Positions 18,001 through 25,869 of a stretch of DNA of 64,000 nt are shown piece after piece. This stretch comes from Mucilaginibacter inviolabilis (GTDB lineage Bacteria; Bacteroidota; Bacteroidia; Sphingobacteriales; Sphingobacteriaceae): positions 434,001 through 498,000 of the forward strand of contig NZ_JAANAT010000003.1 in assembly GCF_011089895.1 (NCBI RefSeq), written 5' to 3'. Positions within the stretch are counted from its first letter, which is position 1; each line of letters starts with the position of its first letter. The notes under the pieces were generated by a model, which did not search any database, was not told the DNA's origin, and saw only the letters and a program-made list of their open reading frames with translations. The position numbers and the translations under genes were made by a program.

Positions 18001-18205
18001 GTGTGGCGTTTGATGATGCACTAATGATGTAGTGGCCTTTTACATCGGTGGCAACACCCTTGCCCGTTCCCTTTACTTTAACAGTTACACCAGGCAAGGG
18101 ACCTTTATCGTCCTTAACTGTACCTGTTACGGATTGATCCTGAGCCAGAGCAAGCTTGCTGCTGGCGAGGAAGAATAAAATAAGGAGAGTAATTTGTTTT
18201 CTCAT
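15062..18205 (-). CDS. SusC/RagA-family TonB-dependent outer-membrane transporter
   Basis: 1047 residues. The signal peptide ends LALAQ, then the regulatory-like domain starts SVTGTVKDDKGPLPGVTVKV. The classical linker LNEVVVIGYGTRQKKDVTGA leads to the plug, with PLIVLDGVIYPG and IESIDVLKDASALAVYGSRS. The barrel ends YISVGVNVVF. It is energised by TonB and pairs with the SusD downstream. There is no N-terminal STN domain, so it probably does not signal to an anti-sigma factor. A long leader region separates it from the next gene upstream. Confidence 0.95.
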   Translation of the reverse strand: MRKQITLLILFFLASSKLALAQDQSVTGTVKDDKGPLPGVTVKVKGTGKGVATDVKGHYIISASSNATLVFSIVGYTSQEQPVNNRNQINITLSEDNKQLNEVVVIGYGTRQKKDVTGAVSSVKATQLENENPTSIGDVLKGNIPGLTVSMNTSAKGGGDLLLRGKSTLTGNTSPLIVLDGVIYPGQLADINPNDIESIDVLKDASALAVYGSRSAAGVVAVTTKKGKTGPPIITLNSNFGIAQLEKEQKVYGPQGFLDWRADVMRSINVNNPDYEYTDPRKLPAGVTVDQWMALTKATGDPVDQWLSRLGLVANERANYMAGKTVDWFDKVFRNGFRQDHTISMTGKREDVNYYMSLNYTKNQNLIAGGDYSNIRARLNLEGRATSFLTVGINAQYAVRDESNLPGSDRAHTIEADWTQITNNSPYGDFYNPDGSLRRIPTDDAGLNARNPFLNTQYDESMNVQNTLFANIYGRVTLPLGITFQTNFTPSYDSYRTFYHNSSHNPNVTVPGGQAQRSMENRYNYQIDNLLKWNRTFNNIHNIDVTLLANTEKYQSWYTYEYNEGFSPNDDLSFHNIGAGNKPTVSSDDRYSTANAYLGRISYTLMQRYLLTASIRRDGYSLFGQKHPSDNFPSVAGGWIFTDEDFMKSTQWLSYGKLRLSYGVNGNRDIRDGNGTVDPNRALAVITTDKYPTVTPGGTATANSALYISRMANADLRWERTTSLNAGIDFALFNSRLNGSIDVYSKKTTNLLVQRTLPQVSGFTSVISNIGQVNNKGFEFNLTSKNIVSSNFNWNSSFNFFLNRNKIVHLYGAADVTNADGTVSRVENDDKANGWFIGKDIDVVWDYKILGVWQTNEKDLAAKYGAVPGDFKLQKLVNSGPNQYKYTDDDKQFIGYESPRFTWSLRNDFNIYKNFDFGFLLISNWGQLRQYNQAINNQGGVSISRTSSYVQPYWTPNNPINDYARLNSGSSGTTVNVWRKASFIRLNTVSLGYNFPKSWLTPLKIQSAKLYANVTNAAVYAPHWDFWDPQNDGPTPRYISVGVNVVF

Positions 18206-18500
18206 AATTTTAATGGTATTAAATGGTTTAAGTGGTTTGCTTTTGATTGAAATGAAGCAGGCATACCTTACCCATGCAATGAGATATACAGATCTATCGT
18301 CAATAAACCTGTGTAGCTTTTACCCTAAAATTTAATAGATACAATACAGGAAACTTAAACCTCAGAATATTAGGTCAAGTCTGCTTGAAGATGATAGCAT
18401 ATAGCAGATACTATCATGCACAAATGCACGTTGTTACATAACAAAATGTGAAGATTTTTTCTTCATATTTGTATTGCTTATTAAAATTTCGGTTGAATTA
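18206..18500. other. Leader region of the second SusC gene
   Basis: No gene seen. Contains a near-palindrome TTGTT-ACAT-AACAA around 18431 and a GAAGA-T-run-TCTTC hairpin around 18451; either could be regulatory. Confidence 0.35.
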
Positions 18501-18510
18501 GGCAAAAAAA

Positions 18511-18597
18511 TTCCCGGCAACATTTAATGTTGTTGTTTGACTAAAAGGGAAATGAATTGATTTCGGTAGTGCTGAACCCACTGCCGATTTCTTTTTT
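18511..18597 (+). ncRNA. Possible structured RNA ending in a terminator, divergent from SusC
   Basis: TTCCC (18511-18515) and GGGAA (18547-18551) can enclose the hairpin CAACAT/ATGTTG. Then GATTTCGGTAGTG (18559-18571) pairs with CACTGCCGATTTC (18579-18591; 11 of 13 with one wobble), directly before TTTTTT. No gene precedes it on this strand. There is no clear promoter, so this is weaker than the candidate at 4624. Confidence 0.35.
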
Positions 18598-18599
18598 GT

Positions 18600-19184
18600 T
18601 GGAGGCCTGATTTATTTTTTCATTGATCTAAGGTTTTAGTTTATTGGATGCCGCTATTATTCCACCTGTAAGGTAATGCCCAAACAGTATTCACGTTCTC
18701 GCAGGACAATGAAATTTGCAGGTATGGATATAAAGCAGTTTTATGGTTAATAACTAAGCTGTTTTATAATTAAATTAAAGCGCTTCTTATTATTTGTAAT
18801 TGGCAAAATACTAAACTGTACTTACCAAAAATATCCCGGGAGATCAGGTTTTCATAAGTTTTAGCTGTTTTTATTTACGACAACGTTTTCGTTAAAATCC
18901 TTTGATTATATGTTTCTGATAAGTGTGAAATGCACAGATAAATAAATAGTTAGCGTGTTTTTTATGAATAACATAGGGCTTTAGGAGTCCTTATGTTAAA
19001 AGGTTTTATCATTGGGAGGGATTTATAAATATATTTCGTTAACCATATATGAATAAATAGGGTCATTAATCTATTTAATATACTGATCTTAAAAATTGCT
19101 GATGAATAAACCAGTAGCAAGTAATAACAATAAGATGCTGCGCAGATATCATAATAAATTGTTCAAATTATTTAGTGCTACCGT
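18600..19184. other. AT-rich intergenic stretch, no gene seen
   Basis: About 580 bp downstream of the DUF2062 gene (minus strand). No long frame, repeat family or strong hairpin was found. Confidence 0.5.
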
Positions 19185-19712
19185 TTAGGCTGCTATAACA
19201 GTTTTCTTGCTTGCAAGCTTAAGTAGTACAAAGGTTAATAAGCCCGCTGTTAAACCGGCAACTATAGCAAGTGATACACTGCCATACAAGTATTGTTCCA
19301 GGTGAATACTGATCGACTTTAAGGAGATGTCGCCATTAAAAGGAATTTCGGTGTTTTTTTCGCCCATCCAAAAGCCGCCGGCTTTATAGCTTAAAAATAT
19401 CACTGCCGGTATTAAGGGCGCAAAGCTGATGTGTGCGGCTAAAAGAACTAAGGCCTTATTTAACTTTAATAATATAGCCAATGAAAAAGCAACAATCAGC
19501 TGAAAGCCCCATATAGGTACTATACCCATAAATACACCAAAACCAATTGATAGTGCTTTAAGCTGCGCAGAGTGTTCGGGATTAAATAAATGGTTTTTGA
19601 TGAATTGTTTTCCCCTTTCTTTACTGAAAAGGGACTTGAAAAAATATCCGGGATTGGCGCATACAGCTTTAAGCTTTTGAATCCCTGCTTTTATCTTTTC
19701 TGAATTATCCAT
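19185..19712 (-). CDS. DUF2062 membrane protein
   Basis: 175 residues. An amphipathic N-terminal third (NPGYFFKSLFSKERGKQFIK) is followed by three hydrophobic segments: LSIGFGVFMGIVPIWGFQLI, ALVLLAAHISFAPLIPAVIF and VSLAIVAGLTAGLLTFVLL. The pattern of the first segment is the DUF2062 (PF09835) signature. It is an inner-membrane protein of unknown function. Homologues are sometimes fused to glycosyltransferases, but no such gene is adjacent here. Confidence 0.85.
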   Translation of the reverse strand: MDNSEKIKAGIQKLKAVCANPGYFFKSLFSKERGKQFIKNHLFNPEHSAQLKALSIGFGVFMGIVPIWGFQLIVAFSLAILLKLNKALVLLAAHISFAPLIPAVIFLSYKAGGFWMGEKNTEIPFNGDISLKSISIHLEQYLYGSVSLAIVAGLTAGLLTFVLLKLASKKTVIAA

Positions 19713-20088
19713 CGTGTTTGATCCATATACGGTAACCGCCCGGTCAAAGTTTTTGAAATGCTTATTATAAAGCTTATTACAAATTTACCTTGGGTAACGT
19801 TAACAGATCTTTAAGTTTTTAATAAGTAACCACTTATGTTATGATGGCGGCAAAGGTAAATATCTTTACAATACCTTAACTAACCTGTTTTAATTTTTGG
19901 AGTGATTGAGTACTTAAAGTGATGGCTTGCTGGTAAACCTGACAGCTATAATGCACTGTACGAGCTCAATCTGTGTTAAATTTTTATTAAAAAGTTAGTC
20001 TACTAATTCTATAGTGCATATATTTGTAACAATTGTTATTATCGATCTAACCAATTAGTTCTTTATGGTAAATAATGAGGTCAGTCAA
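19713..20088. other. Intergenic region upstream of the DUF2062 gene
   Basis: No gene seen. On the minus strand TAAATTTG (19787-19780) matches the -7 consensus about 70 bp before the DUF2062 start, without a clear -33 box. Confidence 0.35.
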
Positions 20089-20089
20089 C

Positions 20090-20124
20090 AAAAAAGAGGC
20101 AGCCTTTGGCTTTCTCTTTTTTTA
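20090..20124 (-). terminator. Terminator after recO
   Basis: AAAAAGAG-GC-AGCC pairs with GGCT-TT-CTCTTTTT around a TTT loop; it has A- and T-runs on both sides and lies 50 bp beyond the recO stop. Confidence 0.75.
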
Positions 20125-20170
20125 TTTCAGTCCTCTTCATTTTACTAATAAGACCATTGATAATGTATAT

Positions 20171-20896
20171 CTAAGACAATACTTCCTCCAGCACATCCGC
20201 AGAGCGTATATTGCCGAAACCTTCAATATGCAAGGCGTAATATTCCAATAGTTTTTGGATCAGGTACCGGCGCTCATCATTACTCCATTTTAATTGTTGT
20301 ATATTTTCAAAACTGCATTGCAAAAGCTGGTGAAAGTTTTGCGTATGAGGCGGTGATAAGTACAGCAGGTTATCGGGTTTGTAGTTGCTGAATGTGCCGT
20401 TCTTCATGTCAAAATAATCGGCCTGGCCGGCTTGATATCTATCCGGATAAAAGCCCAGATAGCGAGTAAGCTGAACCAAAAACAGCAGGTGAAAGTTGGC
20501 CACACTCCCGGGTTGGTGATCGAGCCACTCAATAGCACTAAATACAAAATCAAACAAATTTTCATCAGCCGATTGTTGCCTTATGGCTTTGTACAGCACT
20601 TCATTCAAAAAAATGACAATACAGCTTTTGATCACATCATAAGGGATACTTTGCAATACCGGCGAGTTTTTTAGCTCGGAAATTCGCTGCACGCTACCCG
20701 TATTTTTATGATAAACAACCAGGTCAAGCAGGTGCAGGGGCTGCAGCATATTGCGACCAATTTTGGCTTTGGGCTTTTTTGCACCATTGATAATGTATGA
20801 TTGCAGGCCAAACTTTTCGGTAAATAGCTGTACAATAACGCTGCTTTCGCCATAGTCGGTTGCTTTAAATACAATACCCCGGGTTTTATGCAGCAT
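20171..20896 (-). CDS. recO: DNA repair protein RecO
   Basis: 241 residues, the usual length. The N-terminal OB fold starts MLHKTRGIVFKATDYGESS and continues VQLFTEKFGLQSYIINGAKK. The helical middle includes LLFLVQLTRYLGFYPDR. The zinc-finger cysteines seen in some RecO proteins are absent, as expected for this phylum. RecO helps RecR load RecA on SSB-coated single-stranded DNA. It starts one base after the dgkA stop, so they are co-transcribed. Confidence 0.95.
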   Translation of the reverse strand: MLHKTRGIVFKATDYGESSVIVQLFTEKFGLQSYIINGAKKPKAKIGRNMLQPLHLLDLVVYHKNTGSVQRISELKNSPVLQSIPYDVIKSCIVIFLNEVLYKAIRQQSADENLFDFVFSAIEWLDHQPGSVANFHLLFLVQLTRYLGFYPDRYQAGQADYFDMKNGTFSNYKPDNLLYLSPPHTQNFHQLLQCSFENIQQLKWSNDERRYLIQKLLEYYALHIEGFGNIRSADVLEEVLS

Positions 20897-20897
20897 G

Positions 20898-21254
20898 TTA
20901 TACCAGTAAAAGGAGTTTCGGTATAAAAATGATACAGCCCGTAACTAATGCAAATACCGCGGCAATTACTACCGCTCCAGCGCTCACATCCTTAACATGG
21001 CCGGCCTTGATGTTATACGTAGGTGAAACCAGATCAGTAAGGGTTTCAATGGCGGTGTTGATGAGCTCGGTTACCAGAACCAGGGCTATACTGAGCGCTA
21101 CCCATTGCCATTCGGCGGTGGAGAGGTGCAGCATGATTCCCAGGCCAATAGCAATAACCGTTGCCCCCAGGTGTATCCGGAAGTTGGGCTGGGTGCTGGT
21201 GGCATATTGCAAGCCCTTAAAGGCAAAGCCAAAACTGCGTATCAGTCTTCTCAT
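20898..21254 (-). CDS. dgkA: Diacylglycerol/undecaprenol kinase (DgkA family)
   Basis: 118 residues from the ATG at 21254; a longer frame from a TTG at 21299 would run through the promoter box and is not preferred. It has three membrane segments and the family signature ELINTAIETLTDLVSP, with the catalytic glutamates, then HVKDVSAGAVVIAA. Gram-negative DgkA recycles diacylglycerol to phosphatidate; the closest relatives of this short form phosphorylate undecaprenol. Inner membrane. First gene of a two-gene operon with recO. Confidence 0.92.
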   Translation of the reverse strand: MRRLIRSFGFAFKGLQYATSTQPNFRIHLGATVIAIGLGIMLHLSTAEWQWVALSIALVLVTELINTAIETLTDLVSPTYNIKAGHVKDVSAGAVVIAAVFALVTGCIIFIPKLLLLV

Positions 21255-21257
21255 ATA

Positions 21258-21265
21258 CAAAAGTA
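21258..21265 (-). promoter_or_regulatory. -7 box TACTTTTG just upstream of dgkA
   Basis: Exact TAnnTTTG match ending 4 bp before the ATG at 21254. If used, the transcript would be almost leaderless, and the inner start codon would be the real one. Confidence 0.45.
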
Positions 21266-21738
21266 CATTGTTATTGGCACTTATGAATTTGGTGGCCAAA
21301 AAACTTTTTAAACCTTAAATTTTAACACTTTTCGGGCTGAAAATGGGGCAAAAACGGCTCAAAAGCACTCGAAAAACATCGATTTTAACACTTTTTAACA
21401 AATTATAACATGGTTTTGATGGGTTTTAAAAACTTTAAAAAGTATTAAAATATTGATTGTCAAATAACTATCTGGTAAAAGGCCGGTTTTTGTATCTCTT
21501 TTCCCTTTAACACAACGGCCCGATTTTCCTTTTTTACAGGAAACCGGGCCGTTGTATACTTACAAATATACCAATTTTCTGAGGAATTATTGGTGGGGCA
21601 GATTAATGATTTAGGGACACGTTTTATACTTATAGTAGCGTATCCGTGGTAGCTGTTCCAGAGTATTTACTTAAATCCAGGCACACGGCTGATATTTGTT
21701 TTTTTTAATAAAATGTCTCATCTGTGTGGCATTTGTCA
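21266..21738. other. Divergent region between dgkA and the TetR gene
   Basis: Holds a GC-rich hairpin at 21512-21554 (ACAACGGCCCG with CGGGCCGTTGT, plus TTTTCC/GGAAA inside) that lacks a T-run. It also has two copies of TTTTAACACTTTT near 21318 and 21383. No gene seen. Confidence 0.5.
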
Positions 21739-21746
21739 TATATTTG
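21739..21746 (+). promoter_or_regulatory. -7 box TATATTTG before the TetR gene
   Basis: Exact TAnnTTTG match 7 bp before the ATG at 21754. No clear -33 box. It implies a very short leader and argues against the upstream GTG start. Confidence 0.45.
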
Positions 21747-21753
21747 CGCTAGT

Positions 21754-22302
21754 ATGACCAGTCAGAGAATTATAGACAGTGCTATAACGGTTTTGAATGA
21801 GGATTTTTATGCTCCGCTGGATATGATTGCCGAAAAGGCAGGAGTAAACAGAAGAACATTGCATCGGTATTTTAAAGACAGAACCTCACTGATAGATGCC
21901 TGTTGGGCCGATATGATGCAAACCTGGCATCATGCCATGCTCAAGGCTTATAATAGCAGTACAGATCCTGTGGCGCAATTGGAGGAAATGTTATACGCGG
22001 GTATTGATTGCGGGGTGAAATACGCGTTTTTGAATACGCTTCAAACAAAGTATTTGAATGAAAAACCCAAAGCCGCTGAAAATGAAGCTTACGAACAGGC
22101 AAAAAACAACTGGTTTAGCCTTGTTCCGGAGCTACAGCGGCAAAAGCTGATCAGCGATAGTTTGTCTGTTGCCTGGATCCGTATGCTGTTTGTGAATATG
22201 ATCAACACTACCATTCAAGCATTACAATCTGGAGATGTTGCCCCAAATGATATTAAAAAATTTGCCTGGTACTCTTTTAGCCGAAGCATAGGTTTGCCAT
22301 AA
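21754..22302 (+). CDS. TetR/AcrR-family transcriptional regulator
   Basis: 182 residues from the ATG at 21754 (an upstream in-frame GTG at 21724 overlaps the -7 box). The N-terminal HTH reads MTSQRIIDSAITVLNEDFYA, then LDMIAEKAGVNRRTLHRYFK, the diagnostic TetR recognition helix. The C-terminal helical domain would bind an unknown effector. It probably controls itself and the esterase gene 41 bp downstream, which lies in the same orientation. Confidence 0.88.
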   Translation: MTSQRIIDSAITVLNEDFYAPLDMIAEKAGVNRRTLHRYFKDRTSLIDACWADMMQTWHHAMLKAYNSSTDPVAQLEEMLYAGIDCGVKYAFLNTLQTKYLNEKPKAAENEAYEQAKNNWFSLVPELQRQKLISDSLSVAWIRMLFVNMINTTIQALQSGDVAPNDIKKFAWYSFSRSIGLP

Positions 22303-22343
22303 ACGCTGTTAGGTATTGGGTTAAATGATTACAAAAATTAACA

Positions 22344-23189
22344 ATGATACATTCTTTTTTATTAATAGGTCAGTCAAATATAGCGGGGCGTGGTTTTATA
22401 GAGCAAGTTCCGCCCGTTTTTAATGAATCTGTTAAAATGCTGCGCAATGGCCGCTGGCAGGTCATGACAGAACCCATTCATAACGATCGCCCCTCGGCTG
22501 GCGTTGGTTTGGCGGCGTCTTTTGCCGCTGCCTGGCATATGAATAATCCCGGGGAAGAAATAGGCCTGATCCCTTGCGCCGATGGTGGCACCAGCCTGGA
22601 TGACTGGGCAGTCGGCGGAGTACTTTTTGACAATGCGTTGGCCCAGGCTAAACTGGCACAACGCAGCAGCAAGCTCTCTGGTATTTTATGGCACCAGGGC
22701 GAAAACGATTGTTCTGCAGATGGTGCTGCGGCCTATGCCGAAAAATTTGACCGGATAGTTCATGAACTGCGTATGGAATTAAACGTGCCGGATGTTCCTT
22801 TGATTGTGGGCGCATTGGGAGATTTTTTGACAGCCGGTTTGTACGGCAGCTATTTTACCGCGTATCCATTGGTCAATCAGGCGCTGTTACAATATGCTCA
22901 AACGCGTAACCATTGTTATTTTGTAACGGCAGCCGGGTTAACAGCCAATGAAGATCAAATTCATTTTAACGCGGTATCACAAAGGGTACTGGGTATACGC
23001 TATTTTGAAGCATTTAATACTTTGACGCACATTACAACACCCTTACCGCAGGAGCATGACCTATTGCAAGCTATTTACAATAGGCCCTTTAGCCGGAGAG
23101 AAGAAACATTGCTATTAGAAAACCGCTTTGCATCCGGCAAAATAACCTTACAAGAGTTTCGGGAGCAACTGGTGCTTATTGCCGGGTAA
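22344..23189 (+). CDS. SGNH-type esterase, sialate O-acetylesterase-like (SASA/DUF303)
   Basis: 281 residues without a clear signal peptide, so probably cytoplasmic, unlike most secreted members. Catalytic Ser11 is in LIGQSNIAGRG; WHQGEND lies at 116-122. The Asp/His pair is in NEDQIHFN (Asp204, His207). The family removes O-acetyl groups from sialic acids, xylan or related carbohydrates. The last 70 residues (NRPFSRREETLLLENRFASG) are an extra helical extension. It is likely an operon with the TetR gene; the substrate is unknown. Confidence 0.85.
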   Translation: MIHSFLLIGQSNIAGRGFIEQVPPVFNESVKMLRNGRWQVMTEPIHNDRPSAGVGLAASFAAAWHMNNPGEEIGLIPCADGGTSLDDWAVGGVLFDNALAQAKLAQRSSKLSGILWHQGENDCSADGAAAYAEKFDRIVHELRMELNVPDVPLIVGALGDFLTAGLYGSYFTAYPLVNQALLQYAQTRNHCYFVTAAGLTANEDQIHFNAVSQRVLGIRYFEAFNTLTHITTPLPQEHDLLQAIYNRPFSRREETLLLENRFASGKITLQEFREQLVLIAG

Positions 23190-23313
23190 TACGCCATCGA
23201 AAGCCTCCCGTTGGTGTACGCGTGTACTTTCATCACATCTTCTCCATGTAACGTTGAATACACATACACAATACGCATACCAGCGGGGCAAGTATGGGCA
23301 TTGTCTCCACTTA

Positions 23314-24120
23314 TTATTTCAATGCCTCATTAATGGTCTTTTGCATCCAGTAAGGCAAGTTTATTGCAAAGCCCACAGTATGGAACGCTACTTTGCCTTC
23401 CTTGTTTAAAATTACGCTGGTAGGATACAGCTGTATTTTGTAGGTGTTAGCTATAAAACGGCCATCGTCAATGATATCATAATTAAAAGGTGTGGTTTTC
23501 AAAAAATCTGTTAGCTTATCACCTGCATCTAAGGCTATAGCCAGAAAAACTACATCCGAGTTGTCTTTATAAGTATCGACAAGTTTATTTAACTCCGGTA
23601 TTTCCTGCATACACCCTGGGCAACCAATAAACCAAAAGTTCAATACCACCACTTTTCCATGTAAATCCTTCAGTTTTATTTTATTGCCGTTTAGATCGTG
23701 GGTACTGAATGATTCTATTTCTTGGCCGGTTGTAAACTGTTCCGATTCACGGGGTTTGGGGAGTGCGGCTATGTATCGGTCAAGTGCTTCCTGCTGAGTT
23801 TTTGTTCGTTGAGCAGGGGGTACATCCTCTACTCTGGTTTTAACCGCGTGGAACCTAGTTTCGCCAGGCGCTTTTTTCACGATGGTAAAAGAAGTTTGTG
23901 GGTCGTCCATATTATCGGGCCACAAACACAAGTTTTTTTGCTTAGCGAGTAAGCTATTCCATTCCTGATAGGTATAAAGCTTACCTGTTGAATCTTTCAC
24001 TACGGTTTTTTGGTTAAGCTTAAAATCCTGTACAACTAGCTTTCTTTTTTTTACTGTATCCTGAGCATTGGCCGTAAAGCCTATGGTGATGAATAAAAGT
24101 ATCAGGTATATATATTTCAT
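23314..24120 (-). CDS. Exported TlpA-like thiol-disulfide oxidoreductase
   Basis: 268 residues. The signal peptide (MKYIYLILLFITIGFTANAQ) is cleaved near residue 20. Residues 21-130 are a separate N-terminal part. A thioredoxin fold follows, starting FSTHDLNGNKIKLKDLHGKV, with the redox motif Cys167-Pro-Gly-Cys170 and the cis-proline in QLYPTSVI. Such proteins reduce or exchange disulfides in the periplasm, for example in cytochrome c maturation. The first gene of a minus-strand run of exported proteins may lie upstream, but a 90-bp gap separates it. Confidence 0.88.
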   Translation of the reverse strand: MKYIYLILLFITIGFTANAQDTVKKRKLVVQDFKLNQKTVVKDSTGKLYTYQEWNSLLAKQKNLCLWPDNMDDPQTSFTIVKKAPGETRFHAVKTRVEDVPPAQRTKTQQEALDRYIAALPKPRESEQFTTGQEIESFSTHDLNGNKIKLKDLHGKVVVLNFWFIGCPGCMQEIPELNKLVDTYKDNSDVVFLAIALDAGDKLTDFLKTTPFNYDIIDDGRFIANTYKIQLYPTSVILNKEGKVAFHTVGFAINLPYWMQKTINEALK

Positions 24121-24214
24121 GTTAGTCTGTAATACTTATTTTCTTTTTGGTTTGCATAAACCAAATGCATGTACCGGCTGGATGTCTTTTTTGCCAATCA
24201 TAGATCAAGCTCAA

Positions 24215-24649
24215 CTAATTTGTTATAGTTCCTGTTTTACCTTGTTTGAATACCGCAATTACCCAAACTATAATAAATGGAACTAGTAAAAATGCTACAG
24301 CTCCGCCAACTATGAAATAAAGCAATACAAATATTGCAGGTGCTATCATTAATAAATGTCTAAAATATTTTACTTTAGTTAAAAAGGGCAAAATAACTAT
24401 TACCATATGCACCACCAGTAATAGTGCCCATTCGATGATTTCTATTTTCGTGAATATACCCGTCTTAATCATATCTATTACGCTTGGAAATTCAAAATTA
24501 TATAACGAACTCCACACACCATTAATTGATATGCCCACAAAGAGCGATAAAAATATCATTAAAATCAAGAGAACTTTCATATCGTATAAGGCTTTATTAA
24601 TTGGATACTCCATGACTTTGAGGTGCCGCAAGTATTCCGCTGTGGTCAT
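24215..24649 (-). CDS. Hypothetical membrane protein
   Basis: 144 residues with three to four hydrophobic segments (VLLILMIFLSLFVGISINGV; IIEWALLLVVHMVIVILPFL; HLLMIAPAIFVLLYFIV; FLLVPFIIVWVIAVF). The N-terminus MTTAEYLRHLKVMEYPINKA is cytoplasmic-like; ATG codons at 24613 and 24580 are alternative starts. No family recognised. Inner-membrane location is inferred from hydrophobicity only. Confidence 0.6.
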   Translation of the reverse strand: MTTAEYLRHLKVMEYPINKALYDMKVLLILMIFLSLFVGISINGVWSSLYNFEFPSVIDMIKTGIFTKIEIIEWALLLVVHMVIVILPFLTKVKYFRHLLMIAPAIFVLLYFIVGGAVAFLLVPFIIVWVIAVFKQGKTGTITN

Positions 24650-24702
24650 GTACAGGGGAATGCTCCGACTAGATATAAAAATAAAATCTAATCTTTAATA
24701 AT

Positions 24703-25134
24703 CTAATTTTTAGGGCGATAAAGCCTATCATAATAACCGGGTATATCTTCTATGATGTCGTCTCGCCATTTACAAATATTGTCGGCCATTCCTCCCTTTG
24801 GAGCTCTATCAGGAAACTTCTCATTTATAGTGATATAGCCATGGGGTTTCCCACTTCTATCTAATATGACAGGAGGATATTTGGCGTTTTTATTAAAGGG
24901 AGAAAAGTCACTTGTCTTACTGCCGTATTTACCATCAGGGTTCCATATGGAATTAGCGTTGTGCATAGAACCATAATCACCAAAAGAACTCCAAATCGAA
25001 TTTGAATCTTCCGTATTACAGCTCATACAACCCAAAAATTGGTCATGTTTTTTCCCCCCGTAAATTTTTAACTGTGCCTTTGTATTAAGCGATGTAAAAA
25101 CGATGAAAGTAAATAATATTGTAAGGTGTTTCAT
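24703..25134 (-). CDS. Secreted hypothetical protein with GS-x-SIWN repeats
   Basis: 143 residues from the ATG at 25134 (the longer frame begins with a TTG ahead of the signal peptide). The signal MKHLTILFTFIVFTSLNTKA is cleaved before QLKIYGGKKHDQFLGCMSC. Then NSIWSSFGDYGSMHNANSIW and DGKYGSKTSDFSPFN form an internal repeat, followed by PPVILDRSGKPHGYITINEK. This looks like a small domain found widely in bacteria next to nuclease or phage-like proteins, but I cannot name it. The paired cysteines (GCMSC) could form a disulfide. Confidence 0.65.
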   Translation of the reverse strand: MKHLTILFTFIVFTSLNTKAQLKIYGGKKHDQFLGCMSCNTEDSNSIWSSFGDYGSMHNANSIWNPDGKYGSKTSDFSPFNKNAKYPPVILDRSGKPHGYITINEKFPDRAPKGGMADNICKWRDDIIEDIPGYYDRLYRPKN

Positions 25135-25182
25135 GGCTGCTTTTATTTTATGGTTGACATTTGGTTCCAACGGAAGTCTCCA

Positions 25183-25262
25183 GCTAGCGCACGCTTGTGG
25201 TTAGTTATGATTAGATAAATTTTTTCATTGCGTATGGCTACAAGCAGGGCACTTTCGGTAGC
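25183..25262. repeat. Palindromic intergenic element, family A, degenerate inverted copy
   Basis: In the opposite orientation to the copies in the first 6 kb: GATTAGATAAATTTTTTCAT, then GGCTACAAGCAGGGC and CTTTCGGTAGC match the reverse complement of the 5453 copy with many changes. The left end GCTAGCGCACGC also resembles the 4407 element. Confidence 0.55.
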
Positions 25263-25294
25263 AAAGGATGTAAACCGATAGCTTGCTATTGTTT

Positions 25295-25867
25295 TTACTC
25301 CATTGAACCTGAACTAACTTGAATAGGACTTAATAATATTCCATCCAAAGCCTGAAGTTCATTGCCGTTAAAGTTTAACATATCTAAGATGGCATCATCT
25401 ATATGATCCATTTTTCCCGAAATCATTACATGAGTGTAATAAAAATCTAACCTCTCCTGTAATGTGGGAGACTCGTTAGTAAATCGAGGAAAGTTACAAC
25501 CTGCCTGATAAAAGTAAATAAATGGTTGGATTATCGTCCTGCCAGATTTTTTTAATGTATTTATTAACGCCACATCCTTTTGTAAGGAGCTTATAGACTG
25601 CCTTAAGGCGCTAATTATAAATGCAGTTGAATCTTTACTAAAAGCCAGTTCACTTATTTTGCCTTCCTTATTAATTCTAAATTTAATAAAAATGCAGCCT
25701 CGTCTGCAGGTTTTTGACAGAATAATTGAATCTGGATGATAATTATTAAATAAACATTTATTAACGTGTTCGGAAATTTCAACATTGTTTAATTCTCGTG
25801 TTTGCGCCGATAAACCTAAAGAACTTATCAAAAGTATTGATATAATAAAGATTGATTTTATTTTCAT
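25295..25867 (-). CDS. Exported hypothetical protein, possible TonB C-terminal-like fold
   Basis: 190 residues. The signal peptide MKIKSIFIISILLISSLGLS ends near AQ22. The segment CRRGCIFIKFRINKEGKISE, followed by LAFSKDSTAFIISALRQSI, has the V-x-F-x-[IV]-x-x-x-G-x-[IV] strand pattern of energy-transducer TonB C-terminal domains, without the transmembrane anchor. Function unknown. It starts 2 bp after the stop of the larger lipoprotein gene upstream, so the two are co-transcribed and may act together. Confidence 0.65.
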   Translation of the reverse strand: MKIKSIFIISILLISSLGLSAQTRELNNVEISEHVNKCLFNNYHPDSIILSKTCRRGCIFIKFRINKEGKISELAFSKDSTAFIISALRQSISSLQKDVALINTLKKSGRTIIQPFIYFYQAGCNFPRFTNESPTLQERLDFYYTHVMISGKMDHIDDAILDMLNFNGNELQALDGILLSPIQVSSGSME

Positions 25868-25869
25868 GA

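Noticed and set aside
21512..21554. GC-rich hairpin considered as a terminator
   Set aside because: Lies between two divergent genes and has no T-run on either side; its role stays open.
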